Below, one piece after another: positions 16,987-25,538 of a DNA stretch of 64,000 nucleotides. The stretch's first letter is position 1. Every line of letters begins with the position of its first letter. Origin of the DNA: an uncultured Bacteroidales bacterium (GTDB lineage: Bacteria > Bacteroidota > Bacteroidia > Bacteroidales > Bacteroidaceae); the NCBI GenBank assembly GCA_902779165.1, contig CACZAN010000005.1:27200-91199 (forward strand), read 5' to 3'. The notes under the pieces are model-generated. The model made no database searches. It was not told the origin of the DNA and was given only the letters and a program-made list of their open reading frames with translations. The translations under genes were made by a program, and so were the position numbers.

Positions 16987-16994
16987 TATCTTTG
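16987..16994 (+). promoter_or_regulatory. -7 box for the Gfo/DUF1080 operon
   Basis: TATCTTTG, 54 bp before the ATG at 17049. A -33 at canonical spacing is not clear. Confidence 0.55.
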
Positions 16995-17048
16995 CACCAC
17001 CGAAACGGCTTTTAAGCCTATGAAAACTTGTTAGAACCTAAGAACTGA

Positions 17049-18140
17049 ATGAACATGATCACTATCGGAATTATAGGGTTCGGACGCATGGGACGATGCT
17101 ATCTCAAGGCTATACAGGCGGACGAACGATACCGAGTGACTTATATTTGTGACCCCGACGAGCGGTGTCGCAAATTGGCCCATGAAATGGCACCCGAAGC
17201 ACGCATTGTGGCAGAGGAATCTGCCGTATTGGAAGATACCGACGTACAGGTGGTGGTTCTTTGCGCTCTCTGCGACACCCGACTCAACCAAATAGAACGG
17301 GCACTGGCTGCCGGAAAACACGTTATCACCGAAAAACCCTTGGCAGACAATATTGAGCGCGAATGGCAATGCGTGGAGTTGGCCGAAGAGGCCGAGAGAC
17401 GCGGGCTGTTCTGCACCGTAAATATGTATCTGCAGAACTCCTGGTATCACCATCTGATGCGCGATATGGCAGAAAGCGGAGAGATCGGTCAGCTCGCTAT
17501 CATGCGCATCTGCCACATGACCCCCGGACTGGCTCCCGGCGAAGGTCACGAAGCCGAAGGCCCCTCGTTCCACGATTGCGGCATGCACTATGTGGGGCTG
17601 GCAGGCTTCTTCACACATTCCGATTTTAAGACGTGGCACGCGCAGGCGCTGCGTATGTGGTCGTGGAAGGATCCATGGTGGCTGCAGGCCCACGGTACGA
17701 TGCAGAACGATGTCGTCTTCGATATCACCCAGGGATTTGTCTACGGACAGCTCTCCAAGGACCAGACCCACAACTCCTACGTAGAACTCATCGGCACACA
17801 GGGCTTCTGCCGCATGACGCATGACTTCAAGACGGCGGTTGTGGAACTGCACGGAGTGACCCGCACAGAACGCATCGAACGGCCCCACGGCGGAAAGAAC
17901 ATTGATGTGCTGCTGAACGAGATGGCAGAGAGCATCCTCACAGGCAAGCGCCACAAGGACATGCCGAAGTTCCGCTGCTCCGCCAAGGCCTCGGACTATG
18001 CCTGGCGCTTCCTCAACGATGCCTGGGAACATGACATTCCCGCAATCGGCACCCTCGACGAACTCGAGCGCATCCGCGAGCGCAGGCGCACAATGACTGA
18101 CGGCTATGGACTTCTGCCACGCAACAACAAGAATGTATGA
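17049..18140 (+). CDS. Gfo/Idh/MocA family oxidoreductase
   Basis: A 363-residue cytoplasmic protein: Rossmann loop ITIGIIGFGRMGRCYL (about 4-19), the family motif HVITEKPLADN (EKP), and a C-terminal alpha/beta domain with MTPGLAPGEGHEAEGPSFHDCGMHYVGL holding the catalytic His region. Members use NAD(P) to oxidise or reduce sugars. It is the first gene of a set with a Tat-exported relative and two DUF1080 proteins. In Bacteroides such sets are linked to breakdown of glycosides through a 3-keto intermediate. Substrate not readable. Confidence 0.85.
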   Translation: MNMITIGIIGFGRMGRCYLKAIQADERYRVTYICDPDERCRKLAHEMAPEARIVAEESAVLEDTDVQVVVLCALCDTRLNQIERALAAGKHVITEKPLADNIEREWQCVELAEEAERRGLFCTVNMYLQNSWYHHLMRDMAESGEIGQLAIMRICHMTPGLAPGEGHEAEGPSFHDCGMHYVGLAGFFTHSDFKTWHAQALRMWSWKDPWWLQAHGTMQNDVVFDITQGFVYGQLSKDQTHNSYVELIGTQGFCRMTHDFKTAVVELHGVTRTERIERPHGGKNIDVLLNEMAESILTGKRHKDMPKFRCSAKASDYAWRFLNDAWEHDIPAIGTLDELERIRERRRTMTDGYGLLPRNNKNV

Positions 18141-18231
18141 GTCCCATAAGCCCCATAAGTCCTATAGGTCTCATAGGCTCCATAAGTCCCACTTTAAACT
18201 CTAAACTTTAAACTTTAAACCCTAAAAACTC
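18141..18231 (+). repeat. Tandem CCCATAAGT-type repeat and TTTAAAC run
   Basis: Degenerate units of GTCCCATAA/GTCCTATAG fill 18141-18195, followed by CTTTAAACT-type units to about 18223. This is the whole gap between the two Gfo/Idh/MocA genes. Related TTTAAAG units occur at 3731-3756. No coding potential. Confidence 0.7.
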
Positions 18232-18237
18232 CCCTCT

Positions 18238-19719
18238 ATGGCAGACCTTACAAGAAGAGATTTCCTCAAGCGCGGCTCCGCTGCGCTGGCGGGCATGATT
18301 GTTGCCCCCACCATCGTTCCCAGCACCGTACTGGGCGCAAAAGTAGGTAAAAAAGCACCCAGCGACAAGCTGAACATCCTTGGTGTTGGCATTGGCGGAC
18401 GCGGTGCTTCCGACATCGCAGAAATGGCAAAGACCGAGAACATTGTAGGACTTTGCGACTGCGACTGGAAGTACGCCAAGCACGTCCTCGACCGCTACCC
18501 CGATGCCAAGAAGTACAACGACTACCGTAAGATGTACGACGAGATGCTGAAGAGTGCCGACGCTGTCATGGTAGCTACCGCTGACCACACACACGCTATC
18601 ATCGCTGCCGACGCCATGGCCGCCGGCAAGCACGTGTACGTCGAGAAGCCAATGACGCTGTATGCCTACGAGAGCCGTCTGCTCACCCGCATGGCCGCCA
18701 AATACAAGGTCGCCACACAGCAGGGCAATCAGGGTGCCTCCAGCGCCGGTTCCCGCCAGGCCATCAACTGGCTGTGGAACGGCGAGATTGGCGAGGTGAC
18801 GAAGATCGAAGCCTTCACCAACCGTCCCATCTGGCCGCAGGGCATGGCCACTCCCACCGAGGCACAGCCCGTGCCCAGCACCATGAACTGGGAAGCCTTC
18901 ATCGGCCCCGCTCCCATGCGCCCCTACAACGAAGTCTACACGCCTTGGAACTTCCGCGGCTGGTGGCCCTTCGGCTCCGGCGCACTCGGCGATATGGCCA
19001 ACCACATCCTCGCTGTCGCCTTCACGGGTCTGAAGCTCGGTTCCCCCACCGCCATTCTCGGCAGCTCCACCATGCTCATGCCCGACTCTTGCCCCAGCGC
19101 ACAGAAGGTCACCTATCGTTTCCCCGCCCGCGACAACCTGCCTAAGCTGGGTCTCCCCGCCTGCGAACTGACTTGGTACGACGGCGGTCTGCGCCCGAAC
19201 ATCCCGTTCGAGATGCCCGAAGGCAAGCACTTCGACGGCAATGGCGTCTGCATCTTCTACGGTACCAAGGACATCATGGTCGTGGGCACCTACGGCTACG
19301 ACCCGTTCCTCGTCAGCGGGCGCAATCCTAAGGTTCCGGAGCTCTGCCGCATCGTCAAGGACGACAACCACCAGCAAGACTGGATCCGTGCCTGCAAGGA
19401 GAGTGCCGACAGCCGCATACCGGCCAGCTCCGATTTTGCCATCAGCGGTCCCCTCAACGAGAACATCGTCATGGGTGTTGCTGCCGTACGACTCCAGGAG
19501 CTCGACCAGTGGCTGAAGTGGGACGGCGAGAAGATGCAGTTCACCAACATCTCTCCCGATGCCAAGATCCACGTCTCCAACGCCATCGAATTCTCCATCC
19601 ACGACGGTCATCCCTCGTTCAGCGCCGCCGACAAGGTCGAAATCAATGCCGCCGAGTACGCTGCACGTCTCATCAAGCCCGTCTATCAGAATGGATTCGT
19701 GCTGCCCGAACTGCCCTAA
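18238..19719 (+). CDS. Tat-exported Gfo/Idh/MocA oxidoreductase
   Basis: A 493-residue protein with a twin-arginine signal (TRRDFLKRGSAALAGMIVAP) and then the dehydrogenase fold: LNILGVGIGGRGASDI (Rossmann), CDCDWKYAKHV, HVYVEKPMTL (EKP motif) and NQGASSAGSRQAINWLWNGEIG. Export folded through Tat implies that the cofactor is loaded in the cytoplasm and that oxidation takes place in the periplasm. It is followed 11 bp later by an exported DUF1080 protein, so the two probably act in succession on a glycoside: oxidation at C3, then cleavage of the 3-keto sugar. Confidence 0.88.
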   Translation: MADLTRRDFLKRGSAALAGMIVAPTIVPSTVLGAKVGKKAPSDKLNILGVGIGGRGASDIAEMAKTENIVGLCDCDWKYAKHVLDRYPDAKKYNDYRKMYDEMLKSADAVMVATADHTHAIIAADAMAAGKHVYVEKPMTLYAYESRLLTRMAAKYKVATQQGNQGASSAGSRQAINWLWNGEIGEVTKIEAFTNRPIWPQGMATPTEAQPVPSTMNWEAFIGPAPMRPYNEVYTPWNFRGWWPFGSGALGDMANHILAVAFTGLKLGSPTAILGSSTMLMPDSCPSAQKVTYRFPARDNLPKLGLPACELTWYDGGLRPNIPFEMPEGKHFDGNGVCIFYGTKDIMVVGTYGYDPFLVSGRNPKVPELCRIVKDDNHQQDWIRACKESADSRIPASSDFAISGPLNENIVMGVAAVRLQELDQWLKWDGEKMQFTNISPDAKIHVSNAIEFSIHDGHPSFSAADKVEINAAEYAARLIKPVYQNGFVLPELP

Positions 19720-19730
19720 AGAAAACGACT

Positions 19731-20546
19731 ATGAAGAAATTATTGTTATTGATCAGCTTTGTGGCCGTTGCTGTGAGTGCTTCGGCACAAAAGAATAAAA
19801 CTGCCACCATCGTCTGCTCTCAAGGCTTCCAGGGTCCTGAACTGTGGGACCGCCACGAGCTACCCATCGACAAGAAGGGATTCATCACCATCTTCGACGG
19901 CCAGACCTTAGCCGGCTGGCGCGGCTATGGCAAAAACCACGTGCCCTCCAAATGGAAGGTACAGGACGGCGCCATCTTCTTCGACAGCAAGGCCAAGGGT
20001 GAGGGCGGCGATATTATCTTCGCCCACCAGTTCGGCCCCAACTTCGAATTCGAGATGGAATGGAAGATAGCTGAGGGAGGCAACTCCGGCATCTTCTACC
20101 TCGCCCGCGAAGTAGCAAATGCCGAGCGCACAGGAGTAGAGCCCATATACATCTCCGCCCCCGAGTGCCAGGTACTGGACAACGAACGCCACCCCGACGC
20201 CAAGCTCGGCAAGGACGGCAACCGCATGTCCAGTTCCCTCTACGACATGATTCCCGCCAAGCCACAGAACGCCAAGCCGGCAGGACAATGGAATAAGGTA
20301 CGCGTGCGCGTGAACGACGGCCACGTACAGCACTTCCAAAACGACGTCGAAGTCCTCAGCTACGACCTCTGGACGCCCCAGTGGACAAAGCTCCTGCAGG
20401 AAAGCAAGTTCAGCGAGCAGGCCTGGCCCACCGCCTTCGACCTCCTCAACAACTGCGGCGGCCCCGAGCGCAAGGGATTCATCGGAATGCAGGATCATGG
20501 CGATAACGTGTGGTATCGTAATATCAAGGTAAAGATTCTAAATTGA
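19731..20546 (+). CDS. DUF1080 (3-keto-glycoside hydrolase/lyase-type) protein, copy 1
   Basis: A 271-residue protein with signal peptide MKKLLLLISFVAVAVSASAQ and one concanavalin-like DUF1080 domain (about 45-270): GFITIFDGQTLAGWRGYGK, FEMEWKIAEGGNSGIFYLARE, CQVLDNERHPDAK, YDMIPAKPQNAKPAGQWNKV, and the C-terminal FIGMQDHGDNVWYRNIKVK. Family members act on 3-keto disaccharides or glucosides. ATG 19731 is chosen since it starts the signal peptide and follows the upstream stop by 11 bp. The closely related copy 2 lies 25 bp downstream. Confidence 0.87.
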   Translation: MKKLLLLISFVAVAVSASAQKNKTATIVCSQGFQGPELWDRHELPIDKKGFITIFDGQTLAGWRGYGKNHVPSKWKVQDGAIFFDSKAKGEGGDIIFAHQFGPNFEFEMEWKIAEGGNSGIFYLAREVANAERTGVEPIYISAPECQVLDNERHPDAKLGKDGNRMSSSLYDMIPAKPQNAKPAGQWNKVRVRVNDGHVQHFQNDVEVLSYDLWTPQWTKLLQESKFSEQAWPTAFDLLNNCGGPERKGFIGMQDHGDNVWYRNIKVKILN

Positions 20547-20571
20547 AACGTTGAAAAATTGAAAAATTGAA

Positions 20572-21435
20572 ATGAAAAAGACATTATTAGGTATTGTATG
20601 TGCCTTCATCGGCGGTGTTGTCGGCTTCTTCATCGGCAAGTGCGGTTGCGGAACCTGCGAAGCCCCTGAGGTTGAAACCGCAGAGAGCCTCGTGGCCCAA
20701 GTGGCCGACGGCCCCAATATCGATATCGCCGCACTCCCCGTGGATGACGAAGGATTCACCCTACTCTTTGACGGCCAAACGTTGAACGGCTGGCGCGGCT
20801 ACGGCATGGACGTACCTCCCACCAGCTGGGAAGTCAGCGACGGCGCCATACATCTGAAAGGCTCCGGCACCGGCGAGGCTCAGGTGGAAGGCGGTGGAGA
20901 CCTCATCTTCGCCCATAAGTTCCAGAACTTCGAGCTGCAACTGGAGTACAAGATCTCCGAGGGCGGCAACTCCGGTATCTTCTATCTCGCTCAGGAGGTG
21001 AAGGATGCCGAGGGCAAGGAATACCTGCCCATCTGGCAGTCCTGCTCCGAATACCAAGTCCTCGACAACGCCAAGCACCCCGATGCCCAGCTCGGTGTCG
21101 ATGGCAACCGTCAGGCGGCTTCGCTCTATGATATGATTCCCGCCAAGCCACAGAACGCCAACCCCGCGGGCGAGTGGAATCAGGCCAAGATCATGGTCTA
21201 CAAGGGAACCGTCGTTCATGGTCAGAACGGCCAGAACGTCCTCGAGTACCATCTTTGGACTCCGAAGTGGACCCAGATGCTGCAGGACAGCAAGTTTGCC
21301 GAGGGCGGCGACTTCCCCTACGCCTTCAACCTCCTGAACAACATGGGCGGCGAAAACCACGAGGGATACATTGGTCTTCAGGACCACGGCGACGACGTCT
21401 GGTACCGCAATATCCGCATCAAGATTTTAGATTAA
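20572..21435 (+). CDS. DUF1080 (3-keto-glycoside hydrolase/lyase-type) protein, copy 2
   Basis: A 287-residue paralogue of the preceding gene. It has a hydrophobic N-terminus rich in Gly and Cys (IGGVVGFFIGKCGCGTC), more like an uncleaved anchor or atypical lipoprotein signal than copy 1's standard signal, then an acidic linker and the DUF1080 domain (about 60-287): GFTLLFDGQTLNGWRGYG, YKISEGGNSGIFYLAQE, CSEYQVLDNAKHPDAQ, MIPAKPQNANPAGEWNQ and QDHGDDVWYRNIRIK. Membrane anchoring would separate its site of action from copy 1. It ends the operon; a terminator follows at 21464. Confidence 0.87.
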   Translation: MKKTLLGIVCAFIGGVVGFFIGKCGCGTCEAPEVETAESLVAQVADGPNIDIAALPVDDEGFTLLFDGQTLNGWRGYGMDVPPTSWEVSDGAIHLKGSGTGEAQVEGGGDLIFAHKFQNFELQLEYKISEGGNSGIFYLAQEVKDAEGKEYLPIWQSCSEYQVLDNAKHPDAQLGVDGNRQAASLYDMIPAKPQNANPAGEWNQAKIMVYKGTVVHGQNGQNVLEYHLWTPKWTQMLQDSKFAEGGDFPYAFNLLNNMGGENHEGYIGLQDHGDDVWYRNIRIKILD

Positions 21436-21463
21436 ATCACTCATCCTTTCAATTCTTAACGAC

Positions 21464-21505
21464 ACCGCCGCAAGCTACGATGAAGCCTGCGGCGGTTCCT
21501 TTTTC
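21464..21505 (+). terminator. Rho-independent terminator after the DUF1080 genes
   Basis: ACCGCCGCA (21464-21472) pairs perfectly with TGCGGCGGT (21488-21496), followed by TCCTTTTTC. It ends the 17.0-21.4 kb operon. Confidence 0.8.
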
Positions 21506-21710
21506 CCGCCCCACCCTTTTCTGACAGCCAGCAAGACACCACCTTTGCGCCAGCCAAGAACACCCCCAAAAAACAGAGCATTTTTTCAAAAACACACTGC
21601 ACCAAACCTCTAATAATCGATTGGGGTTTAAGATTATTCGGTACGCGACAAAGAACACAATTTGCTCGCTCGCGCACGCGCATGAATTAAAACATGAAAA
21701 AATGAACTGA

Positions 21711-22412
21711 ATCTACTGCAAACCAATATAACACATTCTACGTCAACAATATATATTGCAGTAGATTTTTCAAAACATAGACAAACTGCAGTAGATTTAT
21801 TTAAGTAGGTGTTCATAATTAGTTTTATGTTTTTTATCTTCTATTTGGATACAGGTTTTTCTTTTCTTCGAAGGAACTTAGCGGGCTAAGTGACCGAGAG
21901 GAAGAGGAAAAAATGCGCCAAGCGACGGAGCAGCGAGCGCCATCCAAGCTTGCTTGAAGATGGCCGAGATTCCCGAGCAAAGCTCGCCCGCTCAGCCCAA
22001 GAGGACGCTCCACACTTGGAGAACCCGTAGCCTTTCGTGACGGAGTTCGGCGAAGCCAGTGAGAAATAAAAAAACAGGAACTCACCTACAGACAAAGATA
22101 ATGTAGAATAATTCTGAATACCTACTTATAATTTAGAGGACGCGAAGACGCAAAGTTGAGTTCCAGCAGTGGAATTCTCGAGTTCCAGCAGTGGAACTCG
22201 CGACTTCCAGCGGTGGAACTCACGAGTTCCACCCTTGGAATTTTCTGGAACTCCATTCCCTATTTCCTCCTCAACACTACAAAATTGTCATCAAAAGCAT
22301 AAAAATCCGAGTTCATAAGCAGATAAATCTACTGCAAAAAGCATCTATTCACAAAAATCTACTGCAATCTAACTATCATATATTTAATAGATTATCGCCG
22401 TTTGCAGTAGAT
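21711..22412. repeat. Six dispersed ATCTACTGCA boxes in both orientations
   Basis: Plus orientation at 21711-21720, 22327-22336 and 22357-22366; minus orientation at 21757-21766, 21787-21796 and 22403-22412. Most have A or T runs on the flanks. Two clusters of three, 530 bp apart. Confidence 0.75.
22158..22254. repeat. 22-bp tandem array of TTCCA-N4-TGGAA palindromes
   Basis: Four units of exactly 22 bp (22158, 22180, 22202, 22224) plus a half unit. Each has the inverted repeat TTCCA....TGGAA (loops GCAG, GCAG, GCGG, CCCT) with a GAG/CTC edge. Unit 3 starts GAC in place of GAG, and unit 4 is most divergent. Confidence 0.8.
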
Positions 22413-22584
22413 TCAGTTGATTTTCTCATGTTTTTGAATAATCGCGTGCGCGTGAGGAAATATAGTTACTTTCACAACAGACTCGTTCGTTCCACTTAAG
22501 GCCATAATCCTTATGACTGGTCATCGGGGTGGAAACACATATACGCAAGGACACCCCGCACGACAAGGCTTAGATCTGACGTTT

Positions 22585-22730
22585 TGCAAAAAGTTGACGC
22601 AAAAACACTCCGAACACTCCGATACACTCCGAATGACCTCCTTCAATTGTCATCTTGAGATGGCAAACTGACTACAAAAAAATCGGAGTGTATCGGAGTG
22701 TTCGGAGTGTTTTTGCGTCAACTTTTTGCA
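22585..22730. repeat. 48-bp perfect inverted repeat with CACTCCGA iterons
   Basis: Arms 22585-22632 and 22683-22730 are exact reverse complements around a 50-bp centre. Each arm opens with TGCAAAAAGTTGACGC and holds three CACTCCGA units in tandem. It resembles a small hairpin element, a bidirectional terminator, or paired binding-site arrays. Confidence 0.85.
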
Positions 22731-22757
22731 TTATCTTATACCGAACTCACGTTAATT

Positions 22758-22855
22758 ATGCGTCACGGCTTCCACGATAATGCGTCACGACTTCCACGAA
22801 AGGACGTAAGCGTTCGGACGTATATACATAAACCTCCTCACGTATATACATAAAC
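22758..22855 (+). repeat. Two unrelated tandem pairs, both of 22-bp period
   Basis: ATGCGTCACGGCTTCCACGA-type units at 22758 and 22780, and ACGTATATACATAAAC at 22818 and 22840. Both pairs repeat at 22 bp, the same spacing as the palindrome array at 22158-22254. Confidence 0.75.
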
Positions 22856-22933
22856 GCCATCCGACTGACCCTTCAGCTTCTACATCGAAGTTTCCACCTA
22901 AACCAGCGATGATGGCTTATCTTGAACAGCTCC

Positions 22934-25444
22934 TTATTGCCGGATGGGCTGAGTGATTTTTTGGGTGAAATTCGCTTTCTTGTAGCTGTAGTCGGTGGTG
23001 TAGGGGAACTTGAGACTGATGCACTTCTCCTCGCTGGGGAATTTTTTATATTTGCCTTCTCCATCATCGTAGATTTCCCAATATGGCTGCACGGTGAGGA
23101 TGGGATATGCCTTGACACTGGGGACGAGAGGATTCGTGACAGGCCCACGTCCGTCGGAGGGTATGCCTATGTCGAAACTGACCTTGTAGATACCAGGCTT
23201 CACGACCTGCTCCCCGGTAGATTGCAAAGTATGTCCCATCACATATACGTCCGATTTCTTGATGACGTTGCGGTTTTTGGCATCCACAACATTGATGATG
23301 TATCCTAACTTAAGATATTCTTGCGGTACGTTGCTTATTTCAATGACGTCATCAAGATGGTAGAAATCCCAGTCCTTATCAAAAAGGTTTTTAGTGTCAT
23401 CCTTCTCATTGGAACTCTTCTGGTAGAGTTCGAGGTGCTTCACAATTCCGCCTCCGTTGTCTGCAAAGTCAGACCCGCCCCATTTAGTAACATAATTGCG
23501 ATATTCTTCAACTTTTCCGTCTTTATATTTAAGGGCTGGCACAAACCATATATTCTTGTCTTTCGTCGGATGTGTCTCGCATTTGAAATAATAGGTTTGG
23601 TTTACTTCGAAGGGATATAGATTGCCTTGCTTGGCTTGCTTTCCCGTGTAGCTGTATGGCTCTATCATAGTAGGTTTGGATTTCATGGACCCTTTATAGA
23701 GCATATACACAGGATATACGTCATCTTCATAAGAGTCAAATCCAAATCCCTTATTGAATACCAACTTACGGGTATGATTGACTTTGGGGCGTTCTTTATC
23801 GCTGTAGTCGTATTTATAAGTCCCTGTGGTCAATTTATTGTCAATCTGCGGAAAGATGTACCAATTTACTTCTTTTAATTTCCAACGTAAATTTTCCGGT
23901 TGAATACGATGGCTGACTAATGGTTCACCAGCAAAATCCGTGAATACTTCAAAATCTACAAAACCCGTAACTGTAAAATGAAATCCAGATTTATTGTTAA
24001 TGTCATCTATAGGATAATCGGATTCGAAATCGTCAATTGAAGTCGTCATGCAATCGAACGTTGCTTTTGCTTCAATGCCGGCTCCACCATCTACTCCTAC
24101 ACCAGTTCCTAATTTTCCTATGAGAACACCGACACCTATACGAAATTCAAACTTAAATTCGAGCTGCCCCCCAAAACACCCTGAACCTTCTCTGGAAGCT
24201 TCCCTTATCAACTCTGTAGTTTCTACTGTCTCGTTAAGGTTTCGCTTTATTGTAACTCGTTCAACCTTCTCTGTGTCTGTAATGGTCGTACTACCAAAAA
24301 GTCCAACACTTGCAGACAACGTACTACTAAGATGAACTCTGATAGCAAGTGGAAGAGTGCCCAGACCGATGTAAAGAGTCCTTGGATCAAAGATATATGG
24401 AGTAGCGTGTGTATGGTTATTGATAATATTCAATGCACCTCTCATTCCCTTATCCCACAGATTTTTATCTATAGCGTTACGTACCTTATTATTCCCAAGG
24501 ACATCCATTTCTGCAAACACGCCACCTTTAATCTCTGTTTTGGTTGTTACCCAACGTTCAGTCCATTCCTCACTCTTCTTCAGTTTTTTCCACTCCTCTT
24601 TATGACACTTAATAGTTATATCCTTGTAAATATCGAATTCTAAAGATGGCTTCACCGTAAAGCCCGATTCTTTGATTGATGGCCAGCCAGAAGGATCGAA
24701 TTCCCAATGTAAATGAGTAGACTTCAATTTTTCTTCGCCATCGGTCACCGTGTGACCATCATCATCAGATTTTTCATCAGATTCAGAACGTGTTCTGGTT
24801 TTCAGATACTTGCCCTCTAGTGTATTTGCCGCTTCATCGATGTAGGTAAAGTCAAAAATGGTGCCATCGCCTCCCACCAAGAAGTGTGGGTCTTCCACTC
24901 CTCCGCGGGTAATACGCCTAATCTGATTGGGCTGCCCGGCGGAATCATTAGTCATCTCAATATCCGGCAGGGTGTAGTTGTCGAGGTCGGCAACGACATC
25001 CAGCTCTGCAAAGACATCGTCTACGGTGGCTTCTGTAAGCGTAATAGCTATCAGACCATTCCTCCGCTCCATGGAAATCACGCGATGGCAGAGGCCGTAG
25101 GGGAAGGTACGGGACATACCTGCAGAAAGGTGTCCGCCGACTTGCGGTAGCCAGTCCTCCGGGATATTATCTGAAACATATATTGTGGAATCCTGAACGC
25201 CCATCACATACGACAACCAGTTCTGAGTGACTGGCTTAACACCCTCGCGGTACTGGTAGGTGCAGGTGACGAGGCTATCCTTGTAGGTATAGGGTTGCCC
25301 CACTCCACGTTCCTCTTCGGGAACCAGCGTGTAGTCCTCCATGGTGAGGACACAGGAGGTGAGGAGGAAACAAAAGACCCACCCCCAAACCCCTCCCGTA
25401 AAGGAGGGGAGTAGGCTGCGCCAGGATATATCGCTTAGTTTCAT
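22934..25444 (-). CDS. Large lipoprotein of unknown function (surface operon, last gene)
   Basis: An 836-residue lipoprotein: MKLSDISWRSLLPSFTGG... to VFCFLLTSC, lipobox Cys at about 31. The hydrophobic part of the signal is interrupted by LLPSFTGGVWGW, encoded by a GC-rich palindromic repeat. The mature part is soluble and probably beta-rich, with a strongly polar stretch (SESDEKSDDDGH) near residue 230 and a Gly-rich segment near 450 (GKLGTGVGVDGGAGIE). No family recognised. It is transcribed last in a six-gene set with a giant exported protein, and is plausibly an outer-membrane-anchored partner of it. ATG 25444 starts the lipoprotein signal. Confidence 0.65.
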   Translation of the reverse strand: MKLSDISWRSLLPSFTGGVWGWVFCFLLTSCVLTMEDYTLVPEEERGVGQPYTYKDSLVTCTYQYREGVKPVTQNWLSYVMGVQDSTIYVSDNIPEDWLPQVGGHLSAGMSRTFPYGLCHRVISMERRNGLIAITLTEATVDDVFAELDVVADLDNYTLPDIEMTNDSAGQPNQIRRITRGGVEDPHFLVGGDGTIFDFTYIDEAANTLEGKYLKTRTRSESDEKSDDDGHTVTDGEEKLKSTHLHWEFDPSGWPSIKESGFTVKPSLEFDIYKDITIKCHKEEWKKLKKSEEWTERWVTTKTEIKGGVFAEMDVLGNNKVRNAIDKNLWDKGMRGALNIINNHTHATPYIFDPRTLYIGLGTLPLAIRVHLSSTLSASVGLFGSTTITDTEKVERVTIKRNLNETVETTELIREASREGSGCFGGQLEFKFEFRIGVGVLIGKLGTGVGVDGGAGIEAKATFDCMTTSIDDFESDYPIDDINNKSGFHFTVTGFVDFEVFTDFAGEPLVSHRIQPENLRWKLKEVNWYIFPQIDNKLTTGTYKYDYSDKERPKVNHTRKLVFNKGFGFDSYEDDVYPVYMLYKGSMKSKPTMIEPYSYTGKQAKQGNLYPFEVNQTYYFKCETHPTKDKNIWFVPALKYKDGKVEEYRNYVTKWGGSDFADNGGGIVKHLELYQKSSNEKDDTKNLFDKDWDFYHLDDVIEISNVPQEYLKLGYIINVVDAKNRNVIKKSDVYVMGHTLQSTGEQVVKPGIYKVSFDIGIPSDGRGPVTNPLVPSVKAYPILTVQPYWEIYDDGEGKYKKFPSEEKCISLKFPYTTDYSYKKANFTQKITQPIRQ

Positions 25445-25536
25445 ATTTATTATGCAATCAATGTTATATATTGTATTCAAATTTACCATCATCCCGCAGG
25501 ACTCCCCGCCATTACGGGAGGGGGCGGGGGTGGGTC
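25376..25536. repeat. Inverted pair of GC-rich palindromic repeats at a gene junction
   Basis: Copy 25376-25412 (starts GACCCACCCCC, has CCCTCCCGTAAAGGAGGGG) and inverted copy 25501-25536 (starts ACTCCCCGCC, ends GGGGGTGGGTC). Copy 1 lies inside the signal peptide of the 22934 lipoprotein gene; copy 2 lies just past the stop of the 25539 gene and could act as its terminator. Confidence 0.75.
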
Positions 25537-25538
25537 TT

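Larger units (their letters stand above)
21506..22933. other. Gene-free, repeat-dense interval
   Basis: I see no convincing gene in these 1.4 kb. It holds a solo GGTACGCGACA (21641-21651, core of the REP-linked hairpin of the 53.6-kb element), six ATCTACTGCA boxes, a GC-rich block with small hairpins (about 21870-22085, including CTTAGCGGGCTAAG), a 22-bp tandem palindrome array, a 48-bp perfect inverted repeat, and two further 22-bp-period repeats. Several are described separately. Confidence 0.75.

Noticed and set aside
18208-19611. 467-codon open frame antisense to the Tat dehydrogenase
   Set aside because: Shadow in GC-rich coding sequence; the opposite strand has clear family motifs.
21834-22085. 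83-codon minus-strand open frame in the repeat region
   Set aside because: Lies in a hairpin-rich GC block, Ser/Arg-rich and without any recognised domain; more likely repeat sequence than a gene.
22158-22254. CRISPR array
   Set aside because: Units are contiguous at 22 bp without spacers, and no cas gene is near.
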